The notes: generated from the letters alone by a model not told the origin. A stretch of DNA of 64,000 nucleotides from Clostridium ljungdahlii DSM 13528 (GCF_000143685.1 NC_014328.1:1798001-1862000); one strand, 5' to 3'. Positions 35,909 to 44,438 are shown, numbered from the stretch's first letter. Numbers and translations: made by a program.

Positions 35909-36535
35909 ATGATTTGTCCAAAATGTGGAGAAAAAAATAGAAAAAGTGATTTATTTTGTAGTAAATGTGGTGCTAGTTTAGAAGAAGTAAATAATGGTGA
36001 AATTAAACCTAAAAGATTTAAAAAGAGAAAGATATTTTTTATAATCATTGCTATATTTATTATAGCAGGAGTTTGCTATGGTAAATACTTAAATACCCAA
36101 GAACAACATGATGATTATGTACGAACATTTAATGAAACTTATTTGAGTATTAAAGTTGAAGGTGATTTAGTTGAAAGTATGTGTTCACAAATTTCTAGTA
36201 CATGGCATGGTGCTATTTTTAATTCTGAAACAGATTTTAATACGGCAATTAGTAATCTAAACACAGGGTGGCAGAATGATGGATCTTTAGATGAAAGAAA
36301 AAAAGCTAAAGAGGATATAGACAAAAATATGTCAAAATTAAAAAATCCTACAAAAGGTTATGAAGAAAGTTATAAGACATTAAGTAGTTTATATGATGAT
36401 TATAATAGCTTATATCAGGAAGCAACTAATCCTACTGGAACATTGATGTCATATAATACTGAAACATCAAATAAGGAAAATGATTTTAATAGCTTAGTAG
36501 ATAAATTAAAAACAGTTGTGCCTAATAACAACTAG
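35909..36535 (+). CDS. Zinc-ribbon membrane protein, prophage accessory gene
   Basis: An N-terminal zinc ribbon (ICPKCGEKN ... LFCSKCGASL) is followed by a basic stretch, one membrane helix at residues about 44-62 (IFFIIIAIFIIAGVCYG), and a roughly 145-residue helical domain on the outer side. This zinc_ribbon-TM-extracellular layout is common in Firmicutes. The helical domain is not recognised. GGGGATGCT lies before the ATG. It has sigma-H-type promoters and lies between portal and head-completion genes, so it looks like an inserted lysogen gene. Confidence 0.65.
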   Translation: MICPKCGEKNRKSDLFCSKCGASLEEVNNGEIKPKRFKKRKIFFIIIAIFIIAGVCYGKYLNTQEQHDDYVRTFNETYLSIKVEGDLVESMCSQISSTWHGAIFNSETDFNTAISNLNTGWQNDGSLDERKKAKEDIDKNMSKLKNPTKGYEESYKTLSSLYDDYNSLYQEATNPTGTLMSYNTETSNKENDFNSLVDKLKTVVPNNN

Positions 36536-36610
36536 CTGGTGTAGGAAATGAATTAAATGATTTTTAAATAAAGCATATTAAATTTACATATTATTTTGGG
36601 AGGTAATTAT

Positions 36611-37216
36611 ATGAATTTAGAAAAATTAAAAAAGCAGGCAGATGTAGAATATGACAAAAAGAAAAAAGTTATTGAGTTGAAAAATACTATAAGAGAATTG
36701 TCTAATGATTTTGAAAATGAATTAAATGATTACAAATCAAGAGTTAAAGACAAAATGAATATACTAAAGGAAAATATAAAGCAGGATTTTATAAGGTATT
36801 TTCAGAAGGAAGGATTTACTATAAAGCAAAATAATCATATCGAGTATTCAAATACTTATGCAGAGTATAAAGGTTTAAAAATAGAATTAGAAATAAATGA
36901 AGAGTCTTTTCAGATTAATTGTAAGGAAGAAGAAATTTATGATTGCTATGAGCTAGAGCAAATAGAAGATCAACTTGATGGCAAAAAATTGGAATCTTGG
37001 GGTTTATATCAAAAATACAAAGAAAGTCCTAAAGATATTTACTCAATAGAAAAGTTAGAAGAACTTGTAAAATTTTTGAAATATGAAAATAGGAGCTATC
37101 AATATATGAAAGGCAATGTAGATGAAATTAAGTTTCGATATAAATATCATAATGAAAATAAGTATGCTAATTCTATGCATGAAATATTGGAGAGTACGTT
37201 TAATAATGATAAATAA
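36611..37216 (+). CDS. Hypothetical phage protein, 201 residues
   Basis: GGGAGGTAATT precedes ATG 36611; an upstream in-frame TTG would overlap that site. The first 70 residues are coiled coil (NTIRELSNDFENELNDYKSR). The middle is a mixed domain (YAEYKGLKIELEINEESFQI), and the end is helical. No family is recognised. A terminator follows. Confidence 0.6.
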   Translation: MNLEKLKKQADVEYDKKKKVIELKNTIRELSNDFENELNDYKSRVKDKMNILKENIKQDFIRYFQKEGFTIKQNNHIEYSNTYAEYKGLKIELEINEESFQINCKEEEIYDCYELEQIEDQLDGKKLESWGLYQKYKESPKDIYSIEKLEELVKFLKYENRSYQYMKGNVDEIKFRYKYHNENKYANSMHEILESTFNNDK

Positions 37217-37225
37217 ATATAAATT

Positions 37226-37260
37226 CAAGGTATTTCCTCTAATGGAAGTACCTTTTTTAT
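37226..37260 (+). terminator. Rho-independent terminator
   Basis: AAGGTATTTCC pairs with GGAAGTACCTT around TCTAAT, then Ts. Confidence 0.82.
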
Positions 37261-37302
37261 ACTCAAAAATAAATTTAAAAAGATAGAAAGGATTTGATAT
37301 AA

Positions 37303-37602
37303 ATGGGAACTGTAAAATATAGTGAAATAAAATCTTCAAATGGAGTAATTAAATTTAATGCTTCAGATTCAACAAAAATACAAGAATTTGATTGTGACAA
37401 CTATGAATATTTAAGAGTATATATGGCTATGGGTGGAATTAAAGTATATATAAATAATTCTTCAGATTTTATATTAGTCGGTGGAGACAATGGATTAGAA
37501 GAATTAATATTAAAAGACTTTGCTATAAATCATGTTAAATTTGAATTAGCAGATATACCAGGAACTGCAACAGGCAGTTTACAGTATTATTTATGTAAAT
37601 AG
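37303..37602 (+). CDS. Small beta-rich protein, possible virion decoration protein
   Basis: This 99-residue protein is made almost wholly of beta-type segments (YEYLRVYMAMGGIKVYINNS; GSLQYYLCK at the end) with no signal peptide. AGAAAGGATTTG precedes the ATG. It sits in the head-completion region and has the size of capsid decoration or head-fibre proteins, but no family is recognised. Its stop codon overlaps the next sigma-H-type promoter. Confidence 0.55.
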   Translation: MGTVKYSEIKSSNGVIKFNASDSTKIQEFDCDNYEYLRVYMAMGGIKVYINNSSDFILVGGDNGLEELILKDFAINHVKFELADIPGTATGSLQYYLCK

Positions 37603-37630
37603 AAGGATATTGAGCTATTTTGTAGAATAT
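37602..37630 (+). promoter_or_regulatory. Sigma-H-type promoter for the gene at 37658
   Basis: GAAGGATAT, 11-base spacer, GTAGAATAT: a full match to RNAGGAWWW-N11-RNNGAATWW. It lies 27 bp before the start codon and overlaps the previous stop codon. Confidence 0.75.
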
Positions 37631-37657
37631 TACATTAATATTAGGAGGTGTATTGAT

Positions 37658-38332
37658 ATGGATATCAATGAATTAAAAAATATTAAGAATGATGGATTAA
37701 ATAAAGAAAATATAATTAAGCAAATTAAGGAATATTGCAAAGAATTCTATGGCGAACCTTTAGTTGAGGTATCTGGTGGTGGTATTAATAATAATTCACA
37801 AATTAAGAAATATTATATGCAACGCACTACATATATAAATAAAATAAAACTTGATTTTAAAAAATTTTTTGAACATAATATTCCTAATTTTAAAATACAA
37901 AATAAAGATAACGAAATAGTTGCTAGGGTAAACAATAAAAATAATATAAATATAATATTTCAGGGTATAGAATTAATTTTTTTAGAATTTAATATTGACA
38001 ATAATGATAAAAAATTTAATGAAAGTTATACGATAGAAATAAGAAGTGATTTTAAAAAACCATCACAATCATTCAAAGCAGATAAAACCAAAAATTATTG
38101 GGGAAGAACAATAAGATGTACAGGATTTACTTTAGATAAATTGGATAATCAAACTACAAGTGCTTTAAATAGTGCATTAAATGAAATTAAGGAAGTTGTT
38201 GAATATAATGATAAAATAAAGAATAACATTAAATTTCTTATGGATGTTTATAAAGAAAAAAGTTATGATAATCTCCTTTTTTCAAGTCAATCAATAGAAC
38301 AGGTAATTCAGCAAATAATTAAAGAAATTTAA
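37658..38332 (+). CDS. Hypothetical protein under sigma-H-type control, 224 residues
   Basis: TAGGAGGTG precedes ATG 37658; the longer frame from 37610 would start inside the promoter. The protein begins with a helical region (KENIIKQIKEYCKEFYGEPL). Its core is beta-rich (INIIFQGIELIFLEFNIDNN; SYTIEIRSDFKKPSQSF) and it ends helical. No membrane segment or known family is seen. Its own promoter and terminator mark it as an independent accessory unit inserted among head genes. Confidence 0.6.
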   Translation: MDINELKNIKNDGLNKENIIKQIKEYCKEFYGEPLVEVSGGGINNNSQIKKYYMQRTTYINKIKLDFKKFFEHNIPNFKIQNKDNEIVARVNNKNNINIIFQGIELIFLEFNIDNNDKKFNESYTIEIRSDFKKPSQSFKADKTKNYWGRTIRCTGFTLDKLDNQTTSALNSALNEIKEVVEYNDKIKNNIKFLMDVYKEKSYDNLLFSSQSIEQVIQQIIKEI

Positions 38333-38363
38333 GATGTTTCTACTTTTGAAACGTCTTTTTTTT
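38331..38363 (+). terminator. Rho-independent terminator
   Basis: AAGATGTTTC pairs with GAAACGTCTT around TACTTTT, then eight Ts. Confidence 0.87.
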
Positions 38364-38394
38364 ATGCCCAAAATAAAGAAAGGAAGTAATATGA

Positions 38395-38748
38395 ATGAAT
38401 GTTTTAGAAAGATTAAAAGTTGAACTCAGTCATAAAGATTATTTTACGGATGATGAATATACTATGTACTTAACAGAAAATAGTTTAAATGCTACAGATA
38501 TATATGATAAAGCCACTATGCAGCGTAATCTATTACTTACGGTAATTGATATATTGGGAGCATTGTCAAATGATGTTGACATGATGCGTAAAGTTGAAGA
38601 TACTACTGCAAATATGAGTATATCTGAATGTGCAAAGTATCTTGAACAAAGAATTGAAAGAATCAAAGATAAAATAGCAACTTTACCTGATCCAGATGAT
38701 ACAGGTGAAGACTCTAATGTTTTTATGCTATTTACATCAGATAGGTAG
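38395..38748 (+). CDS. Probable head-tail connector/adaptor protein
   Basis: This 117-residue helical protein has the size and layout of gp6/gp15-like adaptors: an N-terminal helix (NVLERLKVELSHKDYFTDDE), a segment listing positions with TENSLNATDIYDKA, and a central helix ILGALSNDVDMM. It is followed 8 bp later by a gene of head-closure type. AAGGAAG precedes the ATG. Adaptors sit below the portal. The assignment is by size, helical pattern and order. Confidence 0.55.
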   Translation: MNVLERLKVELSHKDYFTDDEYTMYLTENSLNATDIYDKATMQRNLLLTVIDILGALSNDVDMMRKVEDTTANMSISECAKYLEQRIERIKDKIATLPDPDDTGEDSNVFMLFTSDR

Positions 38749-38756
38749 GTGATTAA

Positions 38757-40163
38757 ATGGATACAGCATTAAACTTTTATAATTATTGTATAAAAAGAAG
38801 TGGTTCAGAACTTAATAATTATAAAAAAACTATCTTTTTTAAAGGATTAATAAAGGAGATAGATGATAAATTACAGTCCATAGATAGTAAATATCTTTTT
38901 ACTATGGAAGATTTACCTCAAGGAACAGAAATATCATGTGGTAATATAAATTATTTGGTTATGACACGTAATGAAAAAGTAAATGGAGTTTATTATAAAT
39001 ATACGATACAGAAAGAACCTTATTTTATTAATTTTATATCAGGTGGTGTACTTCAAAGAATACCCAGTATTATTGAAACTAAAACTATAGATGTACAGAC
39101 AGGTCAAAGTATTATATTACCTATTGGTAAGGTTATTGTTACTATAAGTAGGAATAATACAACTGATAAGATAGCAATGAATGACAGATTTATAACTATG
39201 GGAAGTGCATGGAAAACTTCTGGACTTGATAAATCATTAGACGGAATAATCAAAGTAAACGCAAATATGGATGAAACAGCATCAATTGATGATTTAGTAA
39301 ATGAAATACCTAATAATGCTCAAAAACCTTCTTATTCATTTATAATAAGTCCTAATCCTATTTCTATAAAAAAGGGACAAACACAACAATTAACTGTAGT
39401 TTTAAATCAGAATGGTATAAAGGTAAAAAATCCTACATTAATATATACAAGTTCTGATACTTCGATAATTACAGTAGATTCAAATGGATTGGTTACTGGA
39501 ATCAATGAAGGATCTTGTAACATAGATATAACTTATCATGGTGATTATGATACATCAAGTACAAGTATTAATATAGAAGTGGCAGCAGTAGCAGAGCATA
39601 ATTATGTAATAAGTGTAAGTCCTGATAATATATTATTGGATATTGGAAAGATTCAACAAATTATATCAAGTGTTACTGACAAGGGAACAGCAATAAGTTC
39701 ACCAACTCTTACATATTCAAGTGATAATACAGCAGTTGCAACGGTAAATAATACAGGACTTGTTACTGGTATAAGCGTTGGAACTGCTAATATTACAGTT
39801 TCTTATGTAGGAGAAGATGGAAATACATATTCTAAAACAATACCTATAGTTATTAATGCAGTAGTGGCAAAAACTATAGCAATTACAAGTACAGCAACAA
39901 ACCCTAATAAGATAAAAGTAAATAATACTCAAAATTATACTATTACTGAAACAAGTAATGAAAATATCGTAAATGATACATTTACCCTTACTGAAAGTGG
40001 TTGTGATCCTAGTTATTATAGTTTGACTGTAATAGATAATAATAACTTTAGTATTACTAATTTAAAGGGTGATGGAACTGAATATTTAACTATAACTGTT
40101 ACAAGTGCAACTAATGCTACAGTAAGTGGAAGTATTAAAATTAGATTAGCAGGTAGATGGTAA
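38757..40163 (+). CDS. Structural protein with C-terminal bacterial Ig-like (BIG2) domains
   Basis: Residues 1-175 form a compact beta domain (TMEDLPQGTEISCGNINYLV; YKYTIQKEPYFINFI) of head-closure/stopper type. Two BIG2 Ig-like domains follow at about 190-280 and 285-370, each with the DSNGLVTGINEGSCNIDITY-type motif, and a third Ig-like fold ends the protein. Ig-like additions on virions are thought to bind carbohydrate weakly. AGGTAGGTG precedes the ATG. It lies 8 bp after the adaptor gene. Confidence 0.7.
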   Translation: MDTALNFYNYCIKRSGSELNNYKKTIFFKGLIKEIDDKLQSIDSKYLFTMEDLPQGTEISCGNINYLVMTRNEKVNGVYYKYTIQKEPYFINFISGGVLQRIPSIIETKTIDVQTGQSIILPIGKVIVTISRNNTTDKIAMNDRFITMGSAWKTSGLDKSLDGIIKVNANMDETASIDDLVNEIPNNAQKPSYSFIISPNPISIKKGQTQQLTVVLNQNGIKVKNPTLIYTSSDTSIITVDSNGLVTGINEGSCNIDITYHGDYDTSSTSINIEVAAVAEHNYVISVSPDNILLDIGKIQQIISSVTDKGTAISSPTLTYSSDNTAVATVNNTGLVTGISVGTANITVSYVGEDGNTYSKTIPIVINAVVAKTIAITSTATNPNKIKVNNTQNYTITETSNENIVNDTFTLTESGCDPSYYSLTVIDNNNFSITNLKGDGTEYLTITVTSATNATVSGSIKIRLAGRW

Positions 40164-40281
40164 ACTACTTTTTCGTAATTTCCCGAAAAATACATTTTGA
40201 GATGTTTATTGATATTGGTATAAATTTTATATAAAATAGAAATAAATATAAATTTCAATGTAGAATGGAGTGTTATGAATT

Positions 40282-40704
40282 GTGTTTTCAGAAAATGATT
40301 TTATTGAATTATGTAATATAATTTCAGATTCTCAGGAAGTTAGGTTGTATCAACCAAAAGTTACTGGAAATGATGTTAGAATTTCACAAGCAGATAGAAC
40401 TAATAATATCTTAGAAGCAGAAGGTACTGTGGATATTGTATTTAGGTTTCATAATGAGGAATTGATAATTTCTAATTTATTTTTAAAGCATAAGGGAAGA
40501 GGAACAGGTTCGTTAATTATAGAATGGTTTGTTAGTTTCTGTAAAAATAACAATATTAAAAAGATATTTATTAGAATTGTAAAGAAAGATAATATAATAA
40601 TGGACAAACTATGTAAAAAATTTGGGTTCAGAAGAGTTGATAATGATAAAGATTTTAATGATTATATTCTTGAATTAAGTAAAGGAAATGCTTTTAATAG
40701 ATAA
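40282..40704 (+). CDS. GNAT-family acetyltransferase
   Basis: This 140-residue protein has the GNAT core: FLKHKGRGTGSLIIEWFVSF is motif A with the acetyl-CoA R/Q-x-x-G-x-G/A loop, then KKIFIRIVKKDN and a final KKFGFRRVD. The substrate is unknown. It starts at GTG behind TGGAG. A weak sigma-H-like -10 (GTAGAATGG) lies upstream without a good -35. It overlaps the next gene by 17 bases, so the two are coupled. Position next to the right attachment repeat suggests a lysogen-expressed accessory pair. Confidence 0.72.
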   Translation: MFSENDFIELCNIISDSQEVRLYQPKVTGNDVRISQADRTNNILEAEGTVDIVFRFHNEELIISNLFLKHKGRGTGSLIIEWFVSFCKNNNIKKIFIRIVKKDNIIMDKLCKKFGFRRVDNDKDFNDYILELSKGNAFNR

Positions 40705-41569
40705 AATATTGGTACTTAAAGATGTGGACTCAATATATAAATCTTTATCAGATATACTGTGTACAAATGAAACTACAATAAAATGGTTTATAGCAAGAAA
40801 AAGTATATTTTATAGGCAGCTTGAAGATGTTTCATTAGATGATTTTTTTGAAAAAATTTTTGATGAACAGATTAAAAAAGATGATCTATATGCTAGAATA
40901 AAATTTGATTGGGTAACGGTATCTCATTTTTCATCCCGTTTAGATGATAAAAATATAGAAAAGAAACCATTATATAATTTATTTGATGCTTTAATTAATG
41001 ATACTGATTTAAGTTTTTATATGAAGGAAAATGGCTTTCAGTTTAAAAAAGAAAAAAACAGTATTATAACCTTTTATAAAGGTGAAAAAGTTAGCTGGGA
41101 AGATTTTTATGAAGAAGAATTAGTAGGGTATGATGCTTGTCTTATAAAATCTAGATTAATAAGAGAAGAAAAAAATAAGAATGATAAATGTATTAATGGT
41201 TTTTTATTTGGCGAGGATTTATATAGAAATAACTATGTAAAAACCATATTAGCAGGATGTCCAGAAATAATTAAAAATATTTGTAATGTATTAGGCAGAA
41301 AAGATATGATTAAATATATACAAGATAATTCTAAAAATTATGTTATTACCTTTAAACAGAAGGTTTCTAATATAATTTTTGATTATAGTAATGAGTTAAA
41401 TTATGAAAGTAAGGTCTATAGAATATATAAATATGTCATTTTATATCTATGTTTAAAATTTTGTAATAGATGGGATGAAGGTAATAATCCAATAATTAGA
41501 TTAAAGGATTATATAAATGTTTCCGTTGACAATATAGTTGAACTTAAAAAAATTGATGTTAAGTGGTAG
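40688..41569 (+). CDS. Hypothetical protein coupled to the acetyltransferase, 293 residues
   Basis: AAAGGAA precedes ATG 40688 inside the end of the acetyltransferase gene. The protein is charged, mixed alpha/beta and cytoplasmic: residues 60-110 KFDWVTVSHFSSRLDD, the centre VGYDACLIKSRLIREE then INGFLFGEDLY, and a helical end. I do not recognise it. Overlap with a GNAT gene at the prophage edge fits a two-gene accessory or toxin-antitoxin module, but no catalytic motif supports that. Confidence 0.5.
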   Translation: MLLIDKILVLKDVDSIYKSLSDILCTNETTIKWFIARKSIFYRQLEDVSLDDFFEKIFDEQIKKDDLYARIKFDWVTVSHFSSRLDDKNIEKKPLYNLFDALINDTDLSFYMKENGFQFKKEKNSIITFYKGEKVSWEDFYEEELVGYDACLIKSRLIREEKNKNDKCINGFLFGEDLYRNNYVKTILAGCPEIIKNICNVLGRKDMIKYIQDNSKNYVITFKQKVSNIIFDYSNELNYESKVYRIYKYVILYLCLKFCNRWDEGNNPIIRLKDYINVSVDNIVELKKIDVKW

Positions 41570-41576
41570 TTTATAG

Positions 41577-41625
41577 AATTGAACTGTTGTACTAATTTTC
41601 TTAGTGTAACAGTTCAATTTTAATT
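41577..41625 (+). terminator. Terminator at the right end of the prophage
   Basis: AATTGAACTGTT pairs perfectly with AACAGTTCAATT (41608-41619), with ACTAA/TTAGT inside, followed by T-rich sequence. It isolates prophage transcription from the host side. Confidence 0.8.
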
Positions 41626-41811
41626 TTATAGCTATTTATATACATCATTAATAGTGTACTTTTTAATATTGACCAGATATATTTACATTTAAAATATTAT
41701 GTAAATTAAATTTGTTGTAAACAAAAAAATTTTTAATATAGTATTGAATATTACAATATTAGGATATATACTTAAGTACATAGATGTATGGAATTAATTT
41801 GAATAATAAGG

Positions 41812-42282
41812 TTGGAACCACTTAAAACAGTAAGCTCATATCAAAGTTTACTAAACCCTCACGGCGTGAAAGGTATGGAGTTTGAGAATGTGTTTATAAT
41901 AAACTGCAGCGAAGGGTTAATTCCCCATGCAAATAGCATACAAAATAATCTGGAAGAAGAAAGGCGGCTTTTTTATGTAGGGGTTACAAGAGCCATAGAT
42001 AATTTGACTTTATGTTATTCAAGTACTATTAGGAAAAAGGCAGTAAATGTATCCAGGTTTATAGAAGAATGTGACTTGTTAAATTCGGGAGAGCTTATGA
42101 AAAATTGCGATTTAGAAATAGGGGATTATGTAGTTCACAAAGTATTTGGAAGTGGAAAAATAATAGATAAGAGAGATAATTGCTTAAAAGTATTATTTTC
42201 AGGTAATAGAGAGATAGGATTTGATTTATCGGTTCTTTATAATGGACAGCTGATGAAGGATGCTGCTAGAAAATGTTTGTGA
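41812..42282 (+). pseudogene. Displaced 3' fragment of the helicase gene
   Basis: From 41859 the sequence is the helicase 3' end (motif V onward), identical to 614-1021. The 16 codons before it are phage sequence, not helicase. TTG 41812 has no clear ribosome site, so translation of a 156-residue C-terminal fragment is doubtful. It lacks the ATPase motifs and cannot act as a helicase. It is most simply the original host 3' end, replaced by the phage-borne copy at integration. Confidence 0.88.
41859..42266 (+). repeat. Right copy of prophage-flanking direct repeat (attR region)
   Basis: 408 bases identical to 614-1021. The first differences are in the Ala codon at 42267 (T for C), then around the stop codon and beyond. 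Confidence 0.92.
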
Positions 42283-42624
42283 TTAAAGGTAAATGTATAC
42301 CGATTTACAAGTGAGGTTCCATTAACTTGATGTATAACCAGTAATAAATACTGGATGAAATAATTTAAATATTATATATTTGTTATGTAAGAAATATACA
42401 TCAGATATATGCTGTTTTAATAACAGCAACCCATTTAATCAAATGAGGTCAGTATGAAAATACTGACCTCATTTCACTTCTAAAATAAAAAAATAAATTC
42501 AAGTTATTATAAATCAACAGGTTAGTTGGGTAATCCAATTACCCTTGATGAATTGGTGTGAAAAATATGATATAATTAACCAAATAAAATAAGAATATTT
42601 ATAATAATAAAGAGGTGTTTTATT
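42283..42624. other. Intergenic host sequence with a terminator-like hairpin
   Basis: AAATGAGGTCAGTAT pairs with ATACTGACCTCATTT at 42441-42474, a bidirectional terminator-like stem for the helicase locus. A small GCTGTT/AACAGC stem lies at 42411. No gene is seen. Confidence 0.6.
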
Positions 42625-42975
42625 ATGTTATTTACCAGTTATTTAATTGGATTAGTTGTATTGGCTGTTGGAGTTGGACTTAAAATTTGCCCACCAGAGA
42701 ATATAAGTAATGTTTATGGATATAGAACGCCATTTGCTATGCTGAATAAAGATGTATGGGATGAAGCAAATTATTTTTGTAGTAATATGTTAATATATGT
42801 TGGTATTATATGCTTAATAATATCAGCACTGTGTAATATAATTTACAAAAACAATATTGATATTGCAAGCAAGATTTCAACAATAATATCTGTAACAATA
42901 ATTGTATGCTCCGTTCCTAGCACAGAAATTCATTTAAGAAAAACATTTGACAAATATGGAAATAAAAGAATGTAA
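42625..42975 (+). CDS. SdpI/YhfL-family membrane protein
   Basis: This 116-residue protein has three membrane helices and the SdpI-family signature NVYGYRTPFAMLNKDVWDEA between helices 1 and 2. SdpI itself gives immunity to the SdpC toxin in Bacillus; most short family members have no known role. AAAGAGGTG precedes the ATG. A terminator follows. Confidence 0.85.
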   Translation: MLFTSYLIGLVVLAVGVGLKICPPENISNVYGYRTPFAMLNKDVWDEANYFCSNMLIYVGIICLIISALCNIIYKNNIDIASKISTIISVTIIVCSVPSTEIHLRKTFDKYGNKRM

Positions 42976-43029
42976 TTTTGGCTATGATTATATTTAAGAT
43001 AGTTAAAAAAGCGAATAATTTATTAGAAT

Positions 43030-43068
43030 ACCACATAATTCAAAATAATTGAATTATGTGGTGTTTTT
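43030..43068 (+). terminator. Rho-independent terminator
   Basis: ACCACATAATTCAA pairs perfectly with TTGAATTATGTGGT (14 bp), then five Ts. Confidence 0.9.
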
Positions 43069-43204
43069 AAATTGATTACTTAATAGTTTTCTATATGTTT
43101 AATATAATTATAGATCTATTTAATTATCCTTAATTTTAAGATGTTATTAGTTGTGGTATAATTAGTCAACAAACAATAGTTACGTTCTAGAGGAGGATGT
43201 GATT

Positions 43205-43369
43205 TTGAATATAAAATCATGGAAATTATGGTTATTTTCAAGTATTTGTTTTTTATTTGTAGGAATAATGAATTTGATTGATAAAAAATATTCCATAGGA
43301 ATTATCTTTGAACTTTTAGGAGTGTCTTATATTTTTTTAAGCATGAGTCATTATAAAGAAGATAAATAA
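43205..43369 (+). CDS. Small membrane protein, 54 residues
   Basis: TTG 43205 lies behind GAGGAGGATG, a strong ribosome site. The product has two hydrophobic segments (LWLFSSICFLFVGIMNLI; SIGIIFELLGVSYIFLS) joined by DKKY. It is followed 30 bp later by a DUF3784 gene and is probably co-transcribed. It resembles small two-helix membrane proteins; function is unknown. Confidence 0.65.
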   Translation: MNIKSWKLWLFSSICFLFVGIMNLIDKKYSIGIIFELLGVSYIFLSMSHYKEDK

Positions 43370-43399
43370 TAGTAAATTTTGGTGAAGGAGTGAAAGATT

Positions 43400-43720
43400 A
43401 TGGGTGGTACGATTATATTATTATTGGTACTTATGTTGTTTATTATCTTGGGAGTGGTTTTTTCTTTAGGTAAAGGTGCTTTCTTAATATCAGGTTACAA
43501 TATGTTGAGTAAAGAAGAGAAAGCAGAATATGATGAAAAGGCATTATGTAAGTTTATGGGAAAATCAATGTTTGCAATTGCTTTTAGTGTTTTTTTATGG
43601 GAACTTAGTAGTTTAATTAAACAGCATATTTTATTTGTCATTGGATTAATCTTATTGTTGGGAACAGTTATATTTATCCTAGTTTACTCAAATACGAAAA
43701 ATAGATTTAAGAAATGCTGA
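43400..43720 (+). CDS. DUF3784-family membrane protein
   Basis: This 106-residue protein has the family pattern: membrane helix 1, then GKGAFLISGYNMLSKEEKAE, then two more helices and a basic end. Function is unknown; the family is common in Firmicutes. GGTGAAGGAG precedes the ATG. It shares a transcription unit with the small gene at 43205. Confidence 0.8.
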   Translation: MGGTIILLLVLMLFIILGVVFSLGKGAFLISGYNMLSKEEKAEYDEKALCKFMGKSMFAIAFSVFLWELSSLIKQHILFVIGLILLLGTVIFILVYSNTKNRFKKC

Positions 43721-43771
43721 CACACAAATAGTAAAATATATGTTTTAAATATTGGGTTGGAGGTCTATTTT

Positions 43772-44437
43772 ATGGTTAAAGTAAAAAAGTTAACCATACT
43801 AAATTTTTTAGGATTTGTAATCACATCCATATTAGTGATGTGCAATTATACAAAAAAATTTGATAATGCATTCGCAAATTTTATGAAAATATATAAAAAT
43901 CATTTATTGAAAAAATCAGCAAATATACTAGCGGTTATTGCATCTCCTAAAAAAATTTTACTTATTTCACTTATATTAATAAGTTTCATATCTATTATAT
44001 TATTAATTTTTAATAAATGGAATAAAATAAATAATATTTCAGATAATTTAAAATTGCTACTATTTACGATCTTAATAGCCTATTTCTCAAATGATGTTCT
44101 AAAAAATTTATTTAAAAGAGCAAGGCCTTCAGTAAAAGTTATTTCAAAAGTGGACAAATATTCATTTCCAAGTGATCATTCTATGATGGCCTTTGCATTT
44201 TTTATTACTATAGCTTACATACTTTGCCAGTATATTCAGTCAAAATCAATTAAATTTATTATATGTTTTTTATCTATTTTTATGACAATCTTAATTGGCT
44301 TAAGTCGTGTATATTTGGGAAAACATTTCATGACTGATATAATTGGAGGATATTTTTTAAGTGGATTTATTCTGTGCTTTCTTATATGGATTATTTGTAG
44401 CATTTCAAAATATTCAATAAATGAACAAAAAATATAA
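43772..44437 (+). CDS. PAP2-family membrane phosphatase
   Basis: This 221-residue protein has about six membrane helices. The three PAP2 motifs are present: KNLFKRARPS, FPSDHSMM, and GLSRVYLGKHFMTDIIGG with catalytic His and Asp. Such enzymes dephosphorylate undecaprenyl pyrophosphate or phosphatidic-type lipids at the outer membrane face. ATG 43772 is chosen because GGAGG lies before it; TTG 43757 would overlap that site. Confidence 0.9.
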   Translation: MVKVKKLTILNFLGFVITSILVMCNYTKKFDNAFANFMKIYKNHLLKKSANILAVIASPKKILLISLILISFISIILLIFNKWNKINNISDNLKLLLFTILIAYFSNDVLKNLFKRARPSVKVISKVDKYSFPSDHSMMAFAFFITIAYILCQYIQSKSIKFIICFLSIFMTILIGLSRVYLGKHFMTDIIGGYFLSGFILCFLIWIICSISKYSINEQKI

Positions 44438-44438
44438 T

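Larger units (their letters stand above)
614..42266. mobile_element. Integrated prophage (about 41.2 kb) in the 3' end of a helicase gene
   Basis: The element lies between two identical 408-bp copies of the helicase 3' end. It contains a tyrosine integrase next to the left copy, a divergent repressor switch, scaffold, capsid, tape measure, terminase and portal genes. Almost all genes run rightward. The exact crossover point lies somewhere in the repeat and cannot be fixed from one sequence. No DNA polymerase, tail tube, baseplate, holin or stand-alone endolysin is recognisable, so functionality is uncertain. Confidence 0.93.

Noticed and set aside
40250..40270. Sigma-H-type promoter for the acetyltransferase gene
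   Set aside because: GTAGAATGG resembles the -10, but no AGGA element lies 11-12 bases upstream.
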